Source: UBA7236 sp043727235
GTDB taxonomy: Bacteria; Bacteroidota; Bacteroidia; Chitinophagales; BACL12
Assembly: GCA_043727235.1 (NCBI GenBank)
Contig: JAYSYX010000302.1
Location: 1-25,074 of the forward strand
Reading direction: 5' to 3'
DNA: 25,074 nt
The notes beneath the pieces were generated by a model that saw only the letters and a program-made list of their open reading frames with translations, ran no database searches and was not told where the DNA came from. Positions 1 to 9,268 of the stretch are shown in pieces. Position 1 is the first letter of the stretch. Each line of letters opens with the position of its first letter. The position numbers and the translations under genes were made by a program.

Positions 1-29
1 GACGCAATGCATTGCGTCTCTACAAATGA
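1..29. repeat. Partial copy of GTAGAGACGC palindrome family (cut by window edge)
   Basis: Bases 1-29 are identical to 19668-19696, inside the large palindrome near ugd. The dyad centre lies between bases 9 and 10, and the right arm reads cattgcgtctctac followed by aaatga. The left arm is lost at the window edge, so its full extent is unknown. It lies about 90 bp past the stop codon of the T9SS protein gene. No transposase is nearby; it looks like a non-coding dispersed element. Confidence 0.8.
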
Positions 30-119
30 GACCATTTTCAAAACTGCCACTGCCAAATTCCACCCCCACTCCCCAAATGAATCTGATTCTCGCCCTGTAA
101 TTTGTTTTTAAGAAAAACC

Positions 120-2738
120 TTAATCAACAACTACAATTCTTTCAACATAACGTTTTTTACTTGATCCATTATCGGAAACATTAATAAAATATACACCTTT
201 GGTGATGCCATTCAAATTCAGCTTATAAGGAATATCCTTATTAAATGCTGTTGCTTTTTTGATTACAACAATTCCATTTATATCAATTAATTCAATTGTA
301 GCATCAGGAATAAACGCATTTATTTTAATATGCACGATATCGCTTGCAGGATTCGGATAAACTGTAAGAATATTTTCTTGCACTAACTCTGCAATTCCTA
401 CCGGCTCTTCATACAATTTAAATTCCCAGGCTCCGCGACCGTAGGTGCCAAAACGAACCGCCTTTATTTCTTCGATATAATCAACACTCCAATAGGTTTG
501 TAGTGGAGCATCCAAGCCGGAAAGGTCGTACCATTTATTTTCAGATTTAACATATACGTAAGGAGCAATTTCGGTTGCTGCAAATAATAAACTATCATCT
601 TCTGAAATTGCAAGATCGTATACTAAGGTCGATGGTAATTCATCATTTAAAGCAATAAAGGTTTCACCATTATCCTCTGTAACATACACTGCAGGATTGT
701 CATATCCGCTTCCACCAATATACACTACGCCTAATTGTGTTTTTGATGGTTCAATAGATGCGCCATAAAAATATTGCGGTCCGGGACCCGAAAAACCTGA
801 AGAAAGCGACCAGGTTTCACCTGCATCGGTTGAAGTATAAAAGGTGCCTCCGCTTGTTAATAAATACCAATAATTATTATCTATTGGCGAATAATTAATT
901 GCAGAAATAGAACCACCTCCTGCAACCGAAAAATTCTTGGTTTGTTTAACGGCATTAATTACACCGAATGTTCTTTCCAGTCGCCACAAATAGGCGCCGC
1001 CAGCATCAGAACCACCTGCCCACCATGCAACTTCATCATCCCAAGGATCCTGCATTACAGGTGCCATCCAGAGATGACCGTATCCCTGAAAATCCCAAAA
1101 GAACATATTATCTCCGGTTGAGGCATCGTTGATGTACATCGCAAATCCCGGATATACACACCATAAATTTCCACCTCCGCTTCGTGAAACTATATGTCCA
1201 TAGTCTCCGCTTATCAATTGGTCAAAATAATAATCACCGTCAATATCATAAACGCTGCGTTGCCAGCCTTGATCTTGTGCACCTGCATATATAATATCCG
1301 TTAGATCCCTGTAAGTATATACGTCATAATATTGTGCGTTCCTCATTCCTTCATACGTAATATTCAACCATGTTAATCCGCTGTTTTCCGATTTATATAA
1401 TCCACCGTCAGTACTAACCATTATTAATTCTTCACCGGATATTGTATCCATAAATGATCTGATGAATGGAATATCCGCATGTAAATTTTCCAATTCGTTG
1501 CCATTGTAATATTCGTACCAATAATTGTTGCGCACCCAGGTACTTCCACCGGTAAAACTTCTGTAACTATCAACCCCGCCATAATATAAATATCCCTCTA
1601 TCTTTTGTGAACAATAAAAACTGTTCTTACTGAAATTACCTTCCTCCACCACACCCGAACTTGTTAAGGTCCAGGTTACTCCATTGTCGTTTGAAGTATA
1701 AAAATCCGTTTGTCCTGTTGAATAATTATTGTGCGCTGCATAAAAATGATTTTCTGAAACACCGTCAAACCCACACAACATAATATCACCATCGTCAATA
1801 ATTGGAATTGTACCTGTTAACACTGGAATTCCATCAGCCCCCAAAGTATAAAAATTATTATTTTCAATTAAATAACAAGTTCCATCTCCATTTTGAGAAG
1901 CATACAATACAAAATTATTCATACTTCCATAGGTTGGAACATCATAGGAAATAATTTTTTCGAAGGAGGTTCCAAGATCTGTTGAACGATAAATAGAAAT
2001 CAGATCCCACCAATTTATGTAATCCCATTCCAAGGCTAAAATATAAATTGTGTGATCTGCATCATTCAGCATTTCCGCATCTCCTATAAAACCCCAGCTT
2101 ACTACGTTTTCTAATCCAGTTGTTTCGGTCCATGAAATCCCTTCATCCTCCGTATAAAATATCCCTTGAACTCCCCATTGATAAGTGGAAACAATTAATC
2201 TGTCATCCACTTTTTTCAACATATTGGTTGCGGCAATTTTGAAATTATCATTTATCACACTCCAATTAGAGCCATCCAGATCACCTTTCCATAAACTACC
2301 GCCATCGGTAAATGCATAAACGATATCATTTTCAAAGTCAACCTCTGTTGCCCAAATTCTTCCTGAGGTATTAAAACTTCCGAGTTCATTCCATTTTCCA
2401 ACCACATTTCCATTTGCAAGTGTATCCCAATCTTCATCTGTTGTTTTCATTGAATAATATCCCGCCCGTTCTTTCATTTTTTTATACCGAAGATCCGCAT
2501 CCATTTTTTTCCAATTTGTTTCAGGCGCCGCTCTATGCATTAAATTAAAAAATGCCTCTCTTTCACTTTGCATTTTTTCATCCTCCGCCATCATTTTTGT
2601 GAATTCTTTAGGCTCAGGTTTAGGTTGCGACTTATGATAATTCGAATTATCTTTCTGTCTGTTAAATACTATTATCAACACGATAAAAGTCAATAAAACT
2701 GAAACACCTACGATAATGAGTCCGATCTTTTTTTGCAT
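120..2738 (-). CDS. Asp-box (BNR/sortilin-like) repeat protein with T9SS type A C-terminal sorting domain
   Basis: This is a large surface or secreted protein of 872 residues from the ATG at 2738; a longer frame from a TTG at 2759 is less likely. A hydrophobic segment follows the start (about residues 5-25, MQKKIGLIIVGVSVLL), then a charged K/E-rich stretch to about residue 90. The body holds several Asp-box motifs (S-x-D-x-G-x-x-W type), for example TEDEGISW near 196, STDLGTSF near 252, SNDNGVTW near 349, and further on STDAGETW and TEDNGETF. This pattern is typical of sortilin/sialidase-like beta-propellers. The last 80 or so residues begin with YPNPASD and end in a beta-rich segment, as in T9SS type A sorting domains, which direct export across the outer membrane and are then removed. 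No catalytic residues are recognisable; the ligand or substrate is unknown. Confidence 0.85.
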   Translation of the reverse strand: MQKKIGLIIVGVSVLLTFIVLIIVFNRQKDNSNYHKSQPKPEPKEFTKMMAEDEKMQSEREAFFNLMHRAAPETNWKKMDADLRYKKMKERAGYYSMKTTDEDWDTLANGNVVGKWNELGSFNTSGRIWATEVDFENDIVYAFTDGGSLWKGDLDGSNWSVINDNFKIAATNMLKKVDDRLIVSTYQWGVQGIFYTEDEGISWTETTGLENVVSWGFIGDAEMLNDADHTIYILALEWDYINWWDLISIYRSTDLGTSFEKIISYDVPTYGSMNNFVLYASQNGDGTCYLIENNNFYTLGADGIPVLTGTIPIIDDGDIMLCGFDGVSENHFYAAHNNYSTGQTDFYTSNDNGVTWTLTSSGVVEEGNFSKNSFYCSQKIEGYLYYGGVDSYRSFTGGSTWVRNNYWYEYYNGNELENLHADIPFIRSFMDTISGEELIMVSTDGGLYKSENSGLTWLNITYEGMRNAQYYDVYTYRDLTDIIYAGAQDQGWQRSVYDIDGDYYFDQLISGDYGHIVSRSGGGNLWCVYPGFAMYINDASTGDNMFFWDFQGYGHLWMAPVMQDPWDDEVAWWAGGSDAGGAYLWRLERTFGVINAVKQTKNFSVAGGGSISAINYSPIDNNYWYLLTSGGTFYTSTDAGETWSLSSGFSGPGPQYFYGASIEPSKTQLGVVYIGGSGYDNPAVYVTEDNGETFIALNDELPSTLVYDLAISEDDSLLFAATEIAPYVYVKSENKWYDLSGLDAPLQTYWSVDYIEEIKAVRFGTYGRGAWEFKLYEEPVGIAELVQENILTVYPNPASDIVHIKINAFIPDATIELIDINGIVVIKKATAFNKDIPYKLNLNGITKGVYFINVSDNGSSKKRYVERIVVVD

Positions 2739-2828
2739 AGAAAGAGTTTGAGGATACAAATTTCGGGAAAAAAAAGGAGAGTAGTGGCAGTGGGCTGTGG
2801 CATGGCAGTGAAGGAGCTAACTCGGTAG

Positions 2829-2856
2829 ATGAGTAATGAGTTATGAGTAATGAGTT
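2829..2856. repeat. Heptamer-based tandem repeat in spacer 2739-3026
   Basis: The 14-mer atgagtaatgagtt occurs twice without a gap; it is itself two near-identical 7-mers. The inverse phrase ctcattactcat recurs at 2967-2978, so a long-range 12-bp stem is possible. The rest of the 288-bp spacer holds GGCAGTG phrases (about 2783-2810) and no convincing gene. Confidence 0.75.
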
Positions 2857-3026
2857 TGCTTATCGTGAGATGATTGTTTTGTTTACTGCCTGTGCTTCAA
2901 TTTAAGCTGCCAATTTTAATGTTGAAGCCGATTTTCATGAAAGTGTATTCAATCTCGGCAGGCAGGCTCATTACTCATTCTTTAGGCTCATTTGGTGATT
3001 AATGCGTATTTTTCGCTTTTACATTT

Positions 3027-3698
3027 ATGAGATATATCTTTTACATATTTATTCTCGGTCTTTTTTCTCAATGCCAAACGGAAAAAAATAAAGAAATTGG
3101 TATAGTTGAATACATGAAATGGGACAATGATACTAATTTCAATTACAGGGAATTTCAATCCTACAGAGATAGTTCCCTTACAAAAATATTTATTTCGCAG
3201 CGATGGGAGCAAGTTAACGACAGTACCTGGCAATTTGAATATGCATGGAAGAATATCGATTCCCTCCCAATAAACAGAAGTATTGAAAGATATACTAAAA
3301 ACAAAGTGGAATTAGTGGCGCAATATATTTATGAAATGGATTCTGCAAACAATCCACATGAAGTTTCATTTAATGTAGAAAATAATAAACCATGTTTTAT
3401 CAGTTCAGAAGGTTGCTCCTTTGATGCAAAAGCAAAATTTGTTATTGATAGCAACTTTACCATGTTAGTGCATACCGATATTAAATATAATTTCAAATTG
3501 ATAGAAACATACCCGGAATCTGAAAGGGATTGTTTGGTAGTAACTTCTTCAGACAGGATCACCTTTGATTTTTCAGATAGCAGGCGGGATACTGTTATTA
3601 ACAGCATTGGCACACGCATTTACTCCAAAGGTTTAGGACTTGTATATTTTTCTGATAATGACGGGGGAAATATTTATGAATTTCAACTAAAAAGATAA
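3027..3698 (+). CDS. Hypothetical exported protein, possible lipoprotein
   Basis: The product of 223 residues is not one I recognise. Its N-terminus, MRYIFYIFILGLFSQCQTEK, has a short basic start, a hydrophobic core and a Cys at position 16. This resembles a lipoprotein signal, although Gln just before the Cys is not the usual small residue. The mature part is polar, with many Asp, Asn and aromatic residues in alternating patterns that suggest beta structure, and no transmembrane segments. It ends 6 bp from the end of the convergent phosphatase gene. An 81-codon frame on the opposite strand (2988-3233) overlaps it, but only this frame has an export signal and sustained coding character. It may act in the periplasm or at the outer membrane; no function can be assigned. 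Confidence 0.7.
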   Translation: MRYIFYIFILGLFSQCQTEKNKEIGIVEYMKWDNDTNFNYREFQSYRDSSLTKIFISQRWEQVNDSTWQFEYAWKNIDSLPINRSIERYTKNKVELVAQYIYEMDSANNPHEVSFNVENNKPCFISSEGCSFDAKAKFVIDSNFTMLVHTDIKYNFKLIETYPESERDCLVVTSSDRITFDFSDSRRDTVINSIGTRIYSKGLGLVYFSDNDGGNIYEFQLKR

Positions 3699-3704
3699 AT
3701 AGTT

Positions 3705-5327
3705 TTATTTAATTATTTCAGTGATCACAGACCCAACACAACCATTTGGTTCGGATATCTTTAACAAGGCGGAAATTGTTGGCGCTATATCTGCAATTGT
3801 TATATCACGGTGCGTTTCACCCGGTTTTATTTTCCATCCATAAAAAATCAACGGAACATGGGTATCATACGAAAAATGTGAACCGTGAGTAGTTCCTGTG
3901 GGCCTGTATGCCTCAAACCAGTATGGATCATATAATATCTGAATATCGCCACAGCGTTTTGGATAAACACCATTTATTACTAATTCTTTTACATCAGCAT
4001 TTAAAGTTGAGTTGCTCAATTCCTCCATTAATAAAAAATAGGATACTCCCTCTGTTTTCATCATATCTTCATACAACACATTATAAATATATTTTTTTGT
4101 TAAGCCTTTTTGTGTTAAAAGTGAATCGTTCAAATATATTTGTTGATTTGTATATGCTTTTATCCAGGGACCTTCACCTAATTTATTATTAATTATAGTA
4201 TTCATTTTTGTCATCATTGCCGCTTCTGTGGTTGTGCCTGCAGGAATATTCAACGATTGCATGTATTGGGGAGTTGGAGAAACGCCGTGGTCAGCAGTGA
4301 GAAACACCATGTAATTTCCTTTACCAACAGTAGTTTCCAAATAGGTTAAAAAGGAAGCGATATCTCTATCAAGACGCAAATAAGTATCTTGTACTTCCAT
4401 CGAATGAGGACCATATGCATGACCAACATAATCGGTGGAGGAATAACTCACACATAAAAAATCGGTGATATCATCCTTACCCATATTTTCATTTTTAATC
4501 GCTGCCTGAGCCATGGAAGTTGTTATGGAATTTCCGAACGGAGTTGCCTTTATACTTTCGCTATTGCCGTTGAATATCATATAATGCGGAAATTCATTTG
4601 ATTCTTCGCCGATATAAACTGTTTCCCATGGAACACTATCCGCAGTAGAGGCATGATATACAGTTGAAGGTAAAAATAAATTCCAATTTTTATTCATATA
4701 ACTCTGTGCCTGTTTTTCTGCATTAAGTGCCTGCACCCATTTAGGTAGGGTATCCATATAATAGGAACTGGTTACCCATGCATTTACTCTGCCATCGTAC
4801 CAATATGCAGCATCACCGGTATGACCAGCAGGAAGTATTGCACCGCGATCCTTAAGCGCAATTCCGATCACTTTAGATCGTTGCTGATTGCTCAATTTAA
4901 GCATATCGGTTACTGTGGTGGTGAGCATATTCTTTGGCGACATTTGTCCGCCGTTTGTATCTGCACCGATAATATGCACATCTTTATCATCAACCACATA
5001 AGTATAACTATTAGTAGCTTCATTAAACCAATCGTTAGAAACTATTCCGTTTATTGCAGGAACCGACCCGGTGTATACACTTGCATGTCCCGGACCTGTA
5101 TAGGTTGGTATATAATTAAAATTCGTATTCTCACAGCTGAAACCATCGCGCAATAATTTTTTGAAACCATTATCGCTGTATACATCTGAATAGCGATATA
5201 AAAATTCATAACTCATCTGATCCACTACTATACCTACAATTAATTTTGGTTGTGGGGGAAGAGATGTTGTTTGCCCAATAATTCTGATAGTAGAGCTGAT
5301 AATTAACAATAAAATAATATACCTCAT
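3705..5327 (-). CDS. PafA-like alkaline phosphatase superfamily enzyme
   Basis: The protein has 540 residues from the ATG at 5327; a GTG two codons earlier is an alternative. A signal peptide covers about residues 1-19, so the enzyme is likely periplasmic or secreted. The superfamily's metal and catalytic set is visible: Asp36 in VVDQM, candidate nucleophile Thr77 in PTYTGPGH, Asp299 and His303 in STDYVGH, Asp346-His347 in TADHG, and His484 in HGSH. Asn98 and the Lys159-x-Arg161 pair match the substrate-binding Asn and Lys-x-Arg known from PafA, a zinc phosphate monoesterase. Monoesterase activity is therefore more likely than diesterase. The likely role is phosphate release from organic esters; substrate and regulation cannot be read here. 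It is convergent with the lipoprotein gene and lies downstream of the receptor gene, with a terminator between. Confidence 0.88.
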   Translation of the reverse strand: MRYIILLLIISSTIRIIGQTTSLPPQPKLIVGIVVDQMSYEFLYRYSDVYSDNGFKKLLRDGFSCENTNFNYIPTYTGPGHASVYTGSVPAINGIVSNDWFNEATNSYTYVVDDKDVHIIGADTNGGQMSPKNMLTTTVTDMLKLSNQQRSKVIGIALKDRGAILPAGHTGDAAYWYDGRVNAWVTSSYYMDTLPKWVQALNAEKQAQSYMNKNWNLFLPSTVYHASTADSVPWETVYIGEESNEFPHYMIFNGNSESIKATPFGNSITTSMAQAAIKNENMGKDDITDFLCVSYSSTDYVGHAYGPHSMEVQDTYLRLDRDIASFLTYLETTVGKGNYMVFLTADHGVSPTPQYMQSLNIPAGTTTEAAMMTKMNTIINNKLGEGPWIKAYTNQQIYLNDSLLTQKGLTKKYIYNVLYEDMMKTEGVSYFLLMEELSNSTLNADVKELVINGVYPKRCGDIQILYDPYWFEAYRPTGTTHGSHFSYDTHVPLIFYGWKIKPGETHRDITIADIAPTISALLKISEPNGCVGSVITEIIK

Positions 5328-5472
5328 AAACACAATATTTTGGTGAAAGTTAAGGTTAAAATTTTAATTTGAATACAATTCCTGTGCAATTTTTTAGAAT
5401 ATTTGAAGGAGTATAATTAGAACTTGGGTAGATATTACTTTGTAGAGTACTTTACAATTGTTTCCCCGCAAT

Positions 5473-5499
5473 AAAAAAACCCGAAACGAGAATTTTGGG
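5473..5499 (-). terminator. Rho-independent terminator after the TonB-dependent receptor gene
   Basis: On the minus strand a 7-bp stem (cccaaaa with tttcggg, one G-U pair) encloses a 6-nt loop and is followed by seven T residues (plus-strand A run 5473-5479). It starts 26 bp after the receptor stop codon, the expected place, and separates the receptor from the phosphatase gene downstream. Confidence 0.75.
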
Positions 5500-5525
5500 C
5501 CTTTTGAAAGAACAGTAATATTAAT

Positions 5526-8180
5526 TTAAAAATTGAGTCGCAATCCTCCATTAATTTGTCTGAATCCCGCTGGGAAAATACCTCCGGTAGCTCTGTTTAA
5601 TCTGGAAGCCTTATAAATTTCGTTGGTAATATTTTTTCCTGCAACAAAAAAAGTGACAGAATTCAAACTATTTTTAATAGGTAGGTTATATTCCATATTG
5701 GCATCCAAAACACCATATGCCGGTAATTTACCAATGCCACCATCTGCAGTTTCATTTTCAAAATTCAAATATTCGGTATATTGTTCACTTACGTAATTAT
5801 AATTCAAACCGAAACCGATTTTTTTTATTTTATAATTTAAAGAAAGATTTAATATCAAATTCGGCACATAAGGTACTTCATAATTTTCAACCAGTCCATT
5901 TCCGAATTCCACTTTTACTTTAGTAATGCTTGCAAAATCATCTACTGTAAATAATTCACTGGTGTTAATTTCAGCACCATTATAAATAGTATACGCCTCT
6001 CTGTTTGCATTTATCTTTTCTATGAGTTCAGCTTTAGTAGCATCGGTATGAAAAACAGTTCCGGCAAACAGATCACCATCTACCATTGATCCCCCTGTAA
6101 TTTCTGAATTCATATAGGTTACGGAAAGCCCTATATTTAATTTTTGATCATTGGATTTAAATGTTTTGGACGGATCGATATTAACAGCGAGTTCTATTCC
6201 ATTCATCGTTACAGTCCCCAATGTCTGGAAAGCCTGTGAGCGGGCAGGAGAATAATAATTATTTACAAAGGTGTTAAATACAGATAATTGCCCATTAATA
6301 AATTGATTTTTTTGATACATTCTCAATCCGATCTCCTGGTTAAAACTCACCTCGGGTTCAAGATTGGCGATATCCACTGCCGGAGTAACTTCTCCATTTG
6401 TAACCTCATTAAATGAAATTGCTGTTGTAGGGGAGGAAAATCCCTTGTAGGCGCCTCCATAAATTTCGAGTGTTGATTTTTTAATTTGTATATCCCTGTA
6501 GATTAAGTTTATACCGGGAGTAAATTCATCGAAATTATTTTTAATCTTATTAAAATCATTAGAATTAGTGCCAGGAAAATTTGCATTTGCAAGAACATTT
6601 ATTTTATTTATATAGATCATTTCATACCTCATGATCGGAATTATGGAAAATTTCCCGAATTCAAAACTATTTCTGGTATAAAATGAGAATGCATTTAATT
6701 CAAAAACTTCATCCCGTGTAACTCTTCCACTGCGCGCCCACCTGCTGGAATCTCCGGTTATTACCACATCATTAAAATATTCTTTGTGCCACTTTACAGC
6801 TGCTTCAAATACATTTTTCCCCCAATTTTGTGTATATTTTTCTTGTAAACCATATACCCTGTATTGCCATCTGCTGTCGGTGGTGCTTTCAATTCCATTT
6901 ACAACCTTACCAACACGAACGTAATCGTCAGGACCAAAATTCAACTCTTCAAGAAACGAATATCTGTCTTCAAAAATTTCTGACCCAACGTATTCTTCCA
7001 CATCTGATGCTGCAACCACAGTTGAAATTTGTTTCCACCAATCGCGATAAAAATCGCTGAAATATAATTTCGTTTGTAATTTTTTATGTGCATCTAAGTT
7101 GTAATTATATACGGCATCGATACCATATCTGCGCGACGAAAATTCATCTGCATCAAATGGATTTATGGTAGGATCCAGATCGAAAGTAAAAGGAGTGTTG
7201 CCATTCCAGGTTGTATTTAAAAATTCATTTTGATAATTTAATTTGATGTATATACTGGATTTTTCTCCAAACTCGCTGAATATTTTTCCTGATAGATTGA
7301 ATAAACGAATAGCACTGTTATCCATATATCCTCCGAAATTTTTATACAAAGTTTGTATTTCGGCACCCGTTTTATTCCATGTACCTCCATATGATCCAAC
7401 AGCTGTAAAATATTCGCGTTGACCGCCTGTTAATTTTAATGAAAAATCAGGATTTTGCGGCGGTCTTTTTGTAATATAATTTACCACACCATAAATAGTA
7501 TTTGATCCGTAGGCGAGAACATCGGCACCTTTAATTACCTGTATTCCTTCCAACCTGTCAGCAGGAACATTATAATATGTTCCGGGAGCAAGATAGGGTG
7601 CAGGTGACACCGGTGACCCATCTTCCATTAATAAAATTTTATTAGATCTTCGCGGATCACTACCCCGTATACTTATATTCGGTCTGTTGCTCTGTTCCAT
7701 ATCCGAAGAAATATTGACACCGGGCAGAGTTCTTAGCAATTCCTCACTACCCAAAGGCTGTATCTTCTGAATGGTTTTCAGTGAGATAACATTGTTTGTT
7801 CCGCTATATCTTGTATCGTAAACTTTTTGTTGTTCTGTAATTGTAACTTCTGCTATCTGAATGGATTTTTCTGTTAGAATAACCTCACCTAAATTTTTTG
7901 TCGGAGATTGGGAGTTTAATGTAACCGGTTGTAAACTCAACTTCTCGAAACCAACACATGTAATTACGAGGTTATAGGTACCCAATTCTAAATTTTCTAT
8001 CAGAAAGTCACCATTTTCATTGGTAAACACACCCTGCTCAAAATTAAATTTTATGGTTGCAAAGGCAATACCTGAATTATTTGAAGATGAGATTAATTTT
8101 CCGGATATTGTTCCATATTGCGCATGTATTTGAGAAATATAAGATAAAATTATAACGAAAAACAGACCGATTTTTTTCAT
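5526..8180 (-). CDS. TonB-dependent outer-membrane receptor, FecA-like
   Basis: The receptor has 884 residues from the ATG at 8180. A signal peptide ends near IHA-QYG (residue 20). A CarboxypepD_reg-like beta domain follows (about 23-105: GTISGKLIS and NENGDFLIENLELGTY), then a plug domain (about 130-240) with RGSDPRRSNKILLMEDG and IQVIKGADVLAYGSNTIYGV, then a 22-strand-type barrel ending in an aromatic residue (GGLRLNF). The plug wording NPRR/DPRRS, LMEDG-PVSPAPY and VVNYITKRPP closely matches FecA-type ferric citrate receptors, so iron-chelate uptake is the best guess. Receptors of this kind are driven by TonB-ExbBD. No SusD-like partner, FecR or sigma factor is beside it, which argues against a polysaccharide-utilisation locus. 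A -7-like box precedes it and a hairpin terminator follows, so it is probably transcribed alone. Confidence 0.92.
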   Translation of the reverse strand: MKKIGLFFVIILSYISQIHAQYGTISGKLISSSNNSGIAFATIKFNFEQGVFTNENGDFLIENLELGTYNLVITCVGFEKLSLQPVTLNSQSPTKNLGEVILTEKSIQIAEVTITEQQKVYDTRYSGTNNVISLKTIQKIQPLGSEELLRTLPGVNISSDMEQSNRPNISIRGSDPRRSNKILLMEDGSPVSPAPYLAPGTYYNVPADRLEGIQVIKGADVLAYGSNTIYGVVNYITKRPPQNPDFSLKLTGGQREYFTAVGSYGGTWNKTGAEIQTLYKNFGGYMDNSAIRLFNLSGKIFSEFGEKSSIYIKLNYQNEFLNTTWNGNTPFTFDLDPTINPFDADEFSSRRYGIDAVYNYNLDAHKKLQTKLYFSDFYRDWWKQISTVVAASDVEEYVGSEIFEDRYSFLEELNFGPDDYVRVGKVVNGIESTTDSRWQYRVYGLQEKYTQNWGKNVFEAAVKWHKEYFNDVVITGDSSRWARSGRVTRDEVFELNAFSFYTRNSFEFGKFSIIPIMRYEMIYINKINVLANANFPGTNSNDFNKIKNNFDEFTPGINLIYRDIQIKKSTLEIYGGAYKGFSSPTTAISFNEVTNGEVTPAVDIANLEPEVSFNQEIGLRMYQKNQFINGQLSVFNTFVNNYYSPARSQAFQTLGTVTMNGIELAVNIDPSKTFKSNDQKLNIGLSVTYMNSEITGGSMVDGDLFAGTVFHTDATKAELIEKINANREAYTIYNGAEINTSELFTVDDFASITKVKVEFGNGLVENYEVPYVPNLILNLSLNYKIKKIGFGLNYNYVSEQYTEYLNFENETADGGIGKLPAYGVLDANMEYNLPIKNSLNSVTFFVAGKNITNEIYKASRLNRATGGIFPAGFRQINGGLRLNF

Positions 8181-8201
8181 TCCAAATATTTTTGAAGGAA
8201 G

Positions 8202-8209
8202 CAAATCTA
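8202..8209 (-). promoter_or_regulatory. Candidate -7 promoter box for the TonB-dependent receptor
   Basis: The minus strand reads TAGATTTG, a match to the Bacteroidota TAnnTTTG -7 consensus, 21 bp before the ATG at 8180. No convincing -33 TTTG sits at the right distance (the nearest is about 31 bp upstream), so support is only moderate. Confidence 0.4.
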
Positions 8210-8286
8210 AGCCTTAAAGTCCCATTGTAAAAGCATTTAACAAAATTTTTAATCTTTGAATAAACGCAGCGTACGCAAGTTGGTAT

Positions 8287-8320
8287 ACAAAATGGCGTCA
8301 GTTATCTTTTGCCATTTTGT
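8287..8320. repeat. 10-bp perfect inverted repeat between the M48 and receptor genes
   Basis: acaaaatggc (8287-8296) pairs perfectly with gccattttgt (8311-8320) across a 14-nt loop. It lies 56 bp past the M48 stop and about 105 bp before the receptor start. On the minus strand no T run follows, so it is a poor terminator for the M48 gene; a T-rich stretch (cgtcttttta) follows only on the plus strand. It could be an operator or an RNA stem in the receptor leader region. Confidence 0.5.
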
Positions 8321-8376
8321 CGTCTTTTTATAAAGGGTTCTTGTTCATCAGAAGATACAAAAGAGAAAAACAACAT

Positions 8377-9186
8377 TTAAGGCAAAGCATCAATAAGATC
8401 CTGATATCTGTCCTCAAAAATGTCATCTCCATCACAACTTAATTCTGCAGCAGTTGCATAAATATTTTCTATCCTGTCGTCAGGATTAGGATGTGTGCTT
8501 AAAAATTCAGGAATTTCAAATCCACCTTCAGATTCAATTTTTTCAAAAAAACCGGCGGAACCAGATGCCATGTATTCTGTAGGACATAAATAGATCACGG
8601 AATATTCATCCGCCTGGGTCTCATCTCCTCTGCTAAAGGCCAATTGGGTCAGACTTGCGGCAATATCTGAAAGTGTGTTCTGATCGTCACCAAGTAAAAT
8701 TTGCAACAAAAAAGAAATACCATATGCCTGGGTAAGCTGATCGGTAGAGTGACGCAAATCGGCATGAGCCATTTCGTGACCAAGAACGCCGGCTAATTGC
8801 GCTTCATCTTCAAGATATCTGATCAAACCGGTGTAAACATAAATGTAACCGCCTGGAGTACAAAAAGCATTTACAATATCATCATCATGAATAATTTTAA
8901 CCTCCCAAACAAAATCGTTTGTGTGGAATAATTGCCCTGCATCGAGGATTCTGTCGCGTATATCATAAACTAATTCATAGGCATCAGCATAAGTAACAGG
9001 ACTCAGAATCGGATAAGTAGCAGGGTCGGCAGCAATTTCTGCAGCCAACTGCGCTCCCAATTCTTTGTCGTCTTCAATGCTGAATATGTTAATACCGCCG
9101 CCTTCCGAGCAGGAATACGTGAAAAGAAATGTAGGAATAATAATAGTTGCGATCAGGGTTTTGCTTTTGAAAATACTTAATCTCAT
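8377..9186 (-). CDS. M48-family zinc metalloprotease lipoprotein
   Basis: The product of 269 residues has a lipoprotein signal, with a hydrophobic stretch to residue 23 and lipobox TYSC (Cys26), so it is probably anchored facing the periplasm. The zinc site is HEMAH at 137-141 (in LGHEMAHADLRH), with the third ligand Glu189 in ETQADEY. The STHPNPDDRI motif near residue 231 is common in BepA/LoiP-type M48 proteins. Length fits single-domain M48 family members; no TPR region is present. Known relatives degrade or help fold misassembled outer-membrane proteins, so envelope quality control is likely by family. It lies upstream of the receptor gene on the same strand, but nearly 200 bp separate the two, so co-transcription is uncertain. 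Confidence 0.9.
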   Translation of the reverse strand: MRLSIFKSKTLIATIIIPTFLFTYSCSEGGGINIFSIEDDKELGAQLAAEIAADPATYPILSPVTYADAYELVYDIRDRILDAGQLFHTNDFVWEVKIIHDDDIVNAFCTPGGYIYVYTGLIRYLEDEAQLAGVLGHEMAHADLRHSTDQLTQAYGISFLLQILLGDDQNTLSDIAASLTQLAFSRGDETQADEYSVIYLCPTEYMASGSAGFFEKIESEGGFEIPEFLSTHPNPDDRIENIYATAAELSCDGDDIFEDRYQDLIDALP

Positions 9187-9268
9187 AGGTTTCAGGTTTA
9201 TAATTGATACTTAAGTATATAAAAACTGTGCCGATTTGATAGAAGTAGGCGCAGTTGCAGTAACAGTC

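Noticed and set aside
44..58. ctgccactgcca near the left edge as part of an inverted repeat flanking the T9SS gene (with ggcagtg at about 2783-2810)
   Set aside because: The words are short, inexact and of the common spacer-phrase kind, so there is no good evidence for a mobile unit.
2988..3233. 81-codon minus-strand frame opposite the putative lipoprotein gene
   Set aside because: It overlaps the better-supported plus-strand gene and has no recognisable motif; it appears to be an antisense shadow.
8181..8376. Riboswitch (for example cobalamin) upstream of the TonB-dependent receptor
   Set aside because: No B12-box-like wording or multi-stem architecture is visible; only the single inverted repeat is seen, and the receptor resembles FecA rather than BtuB.
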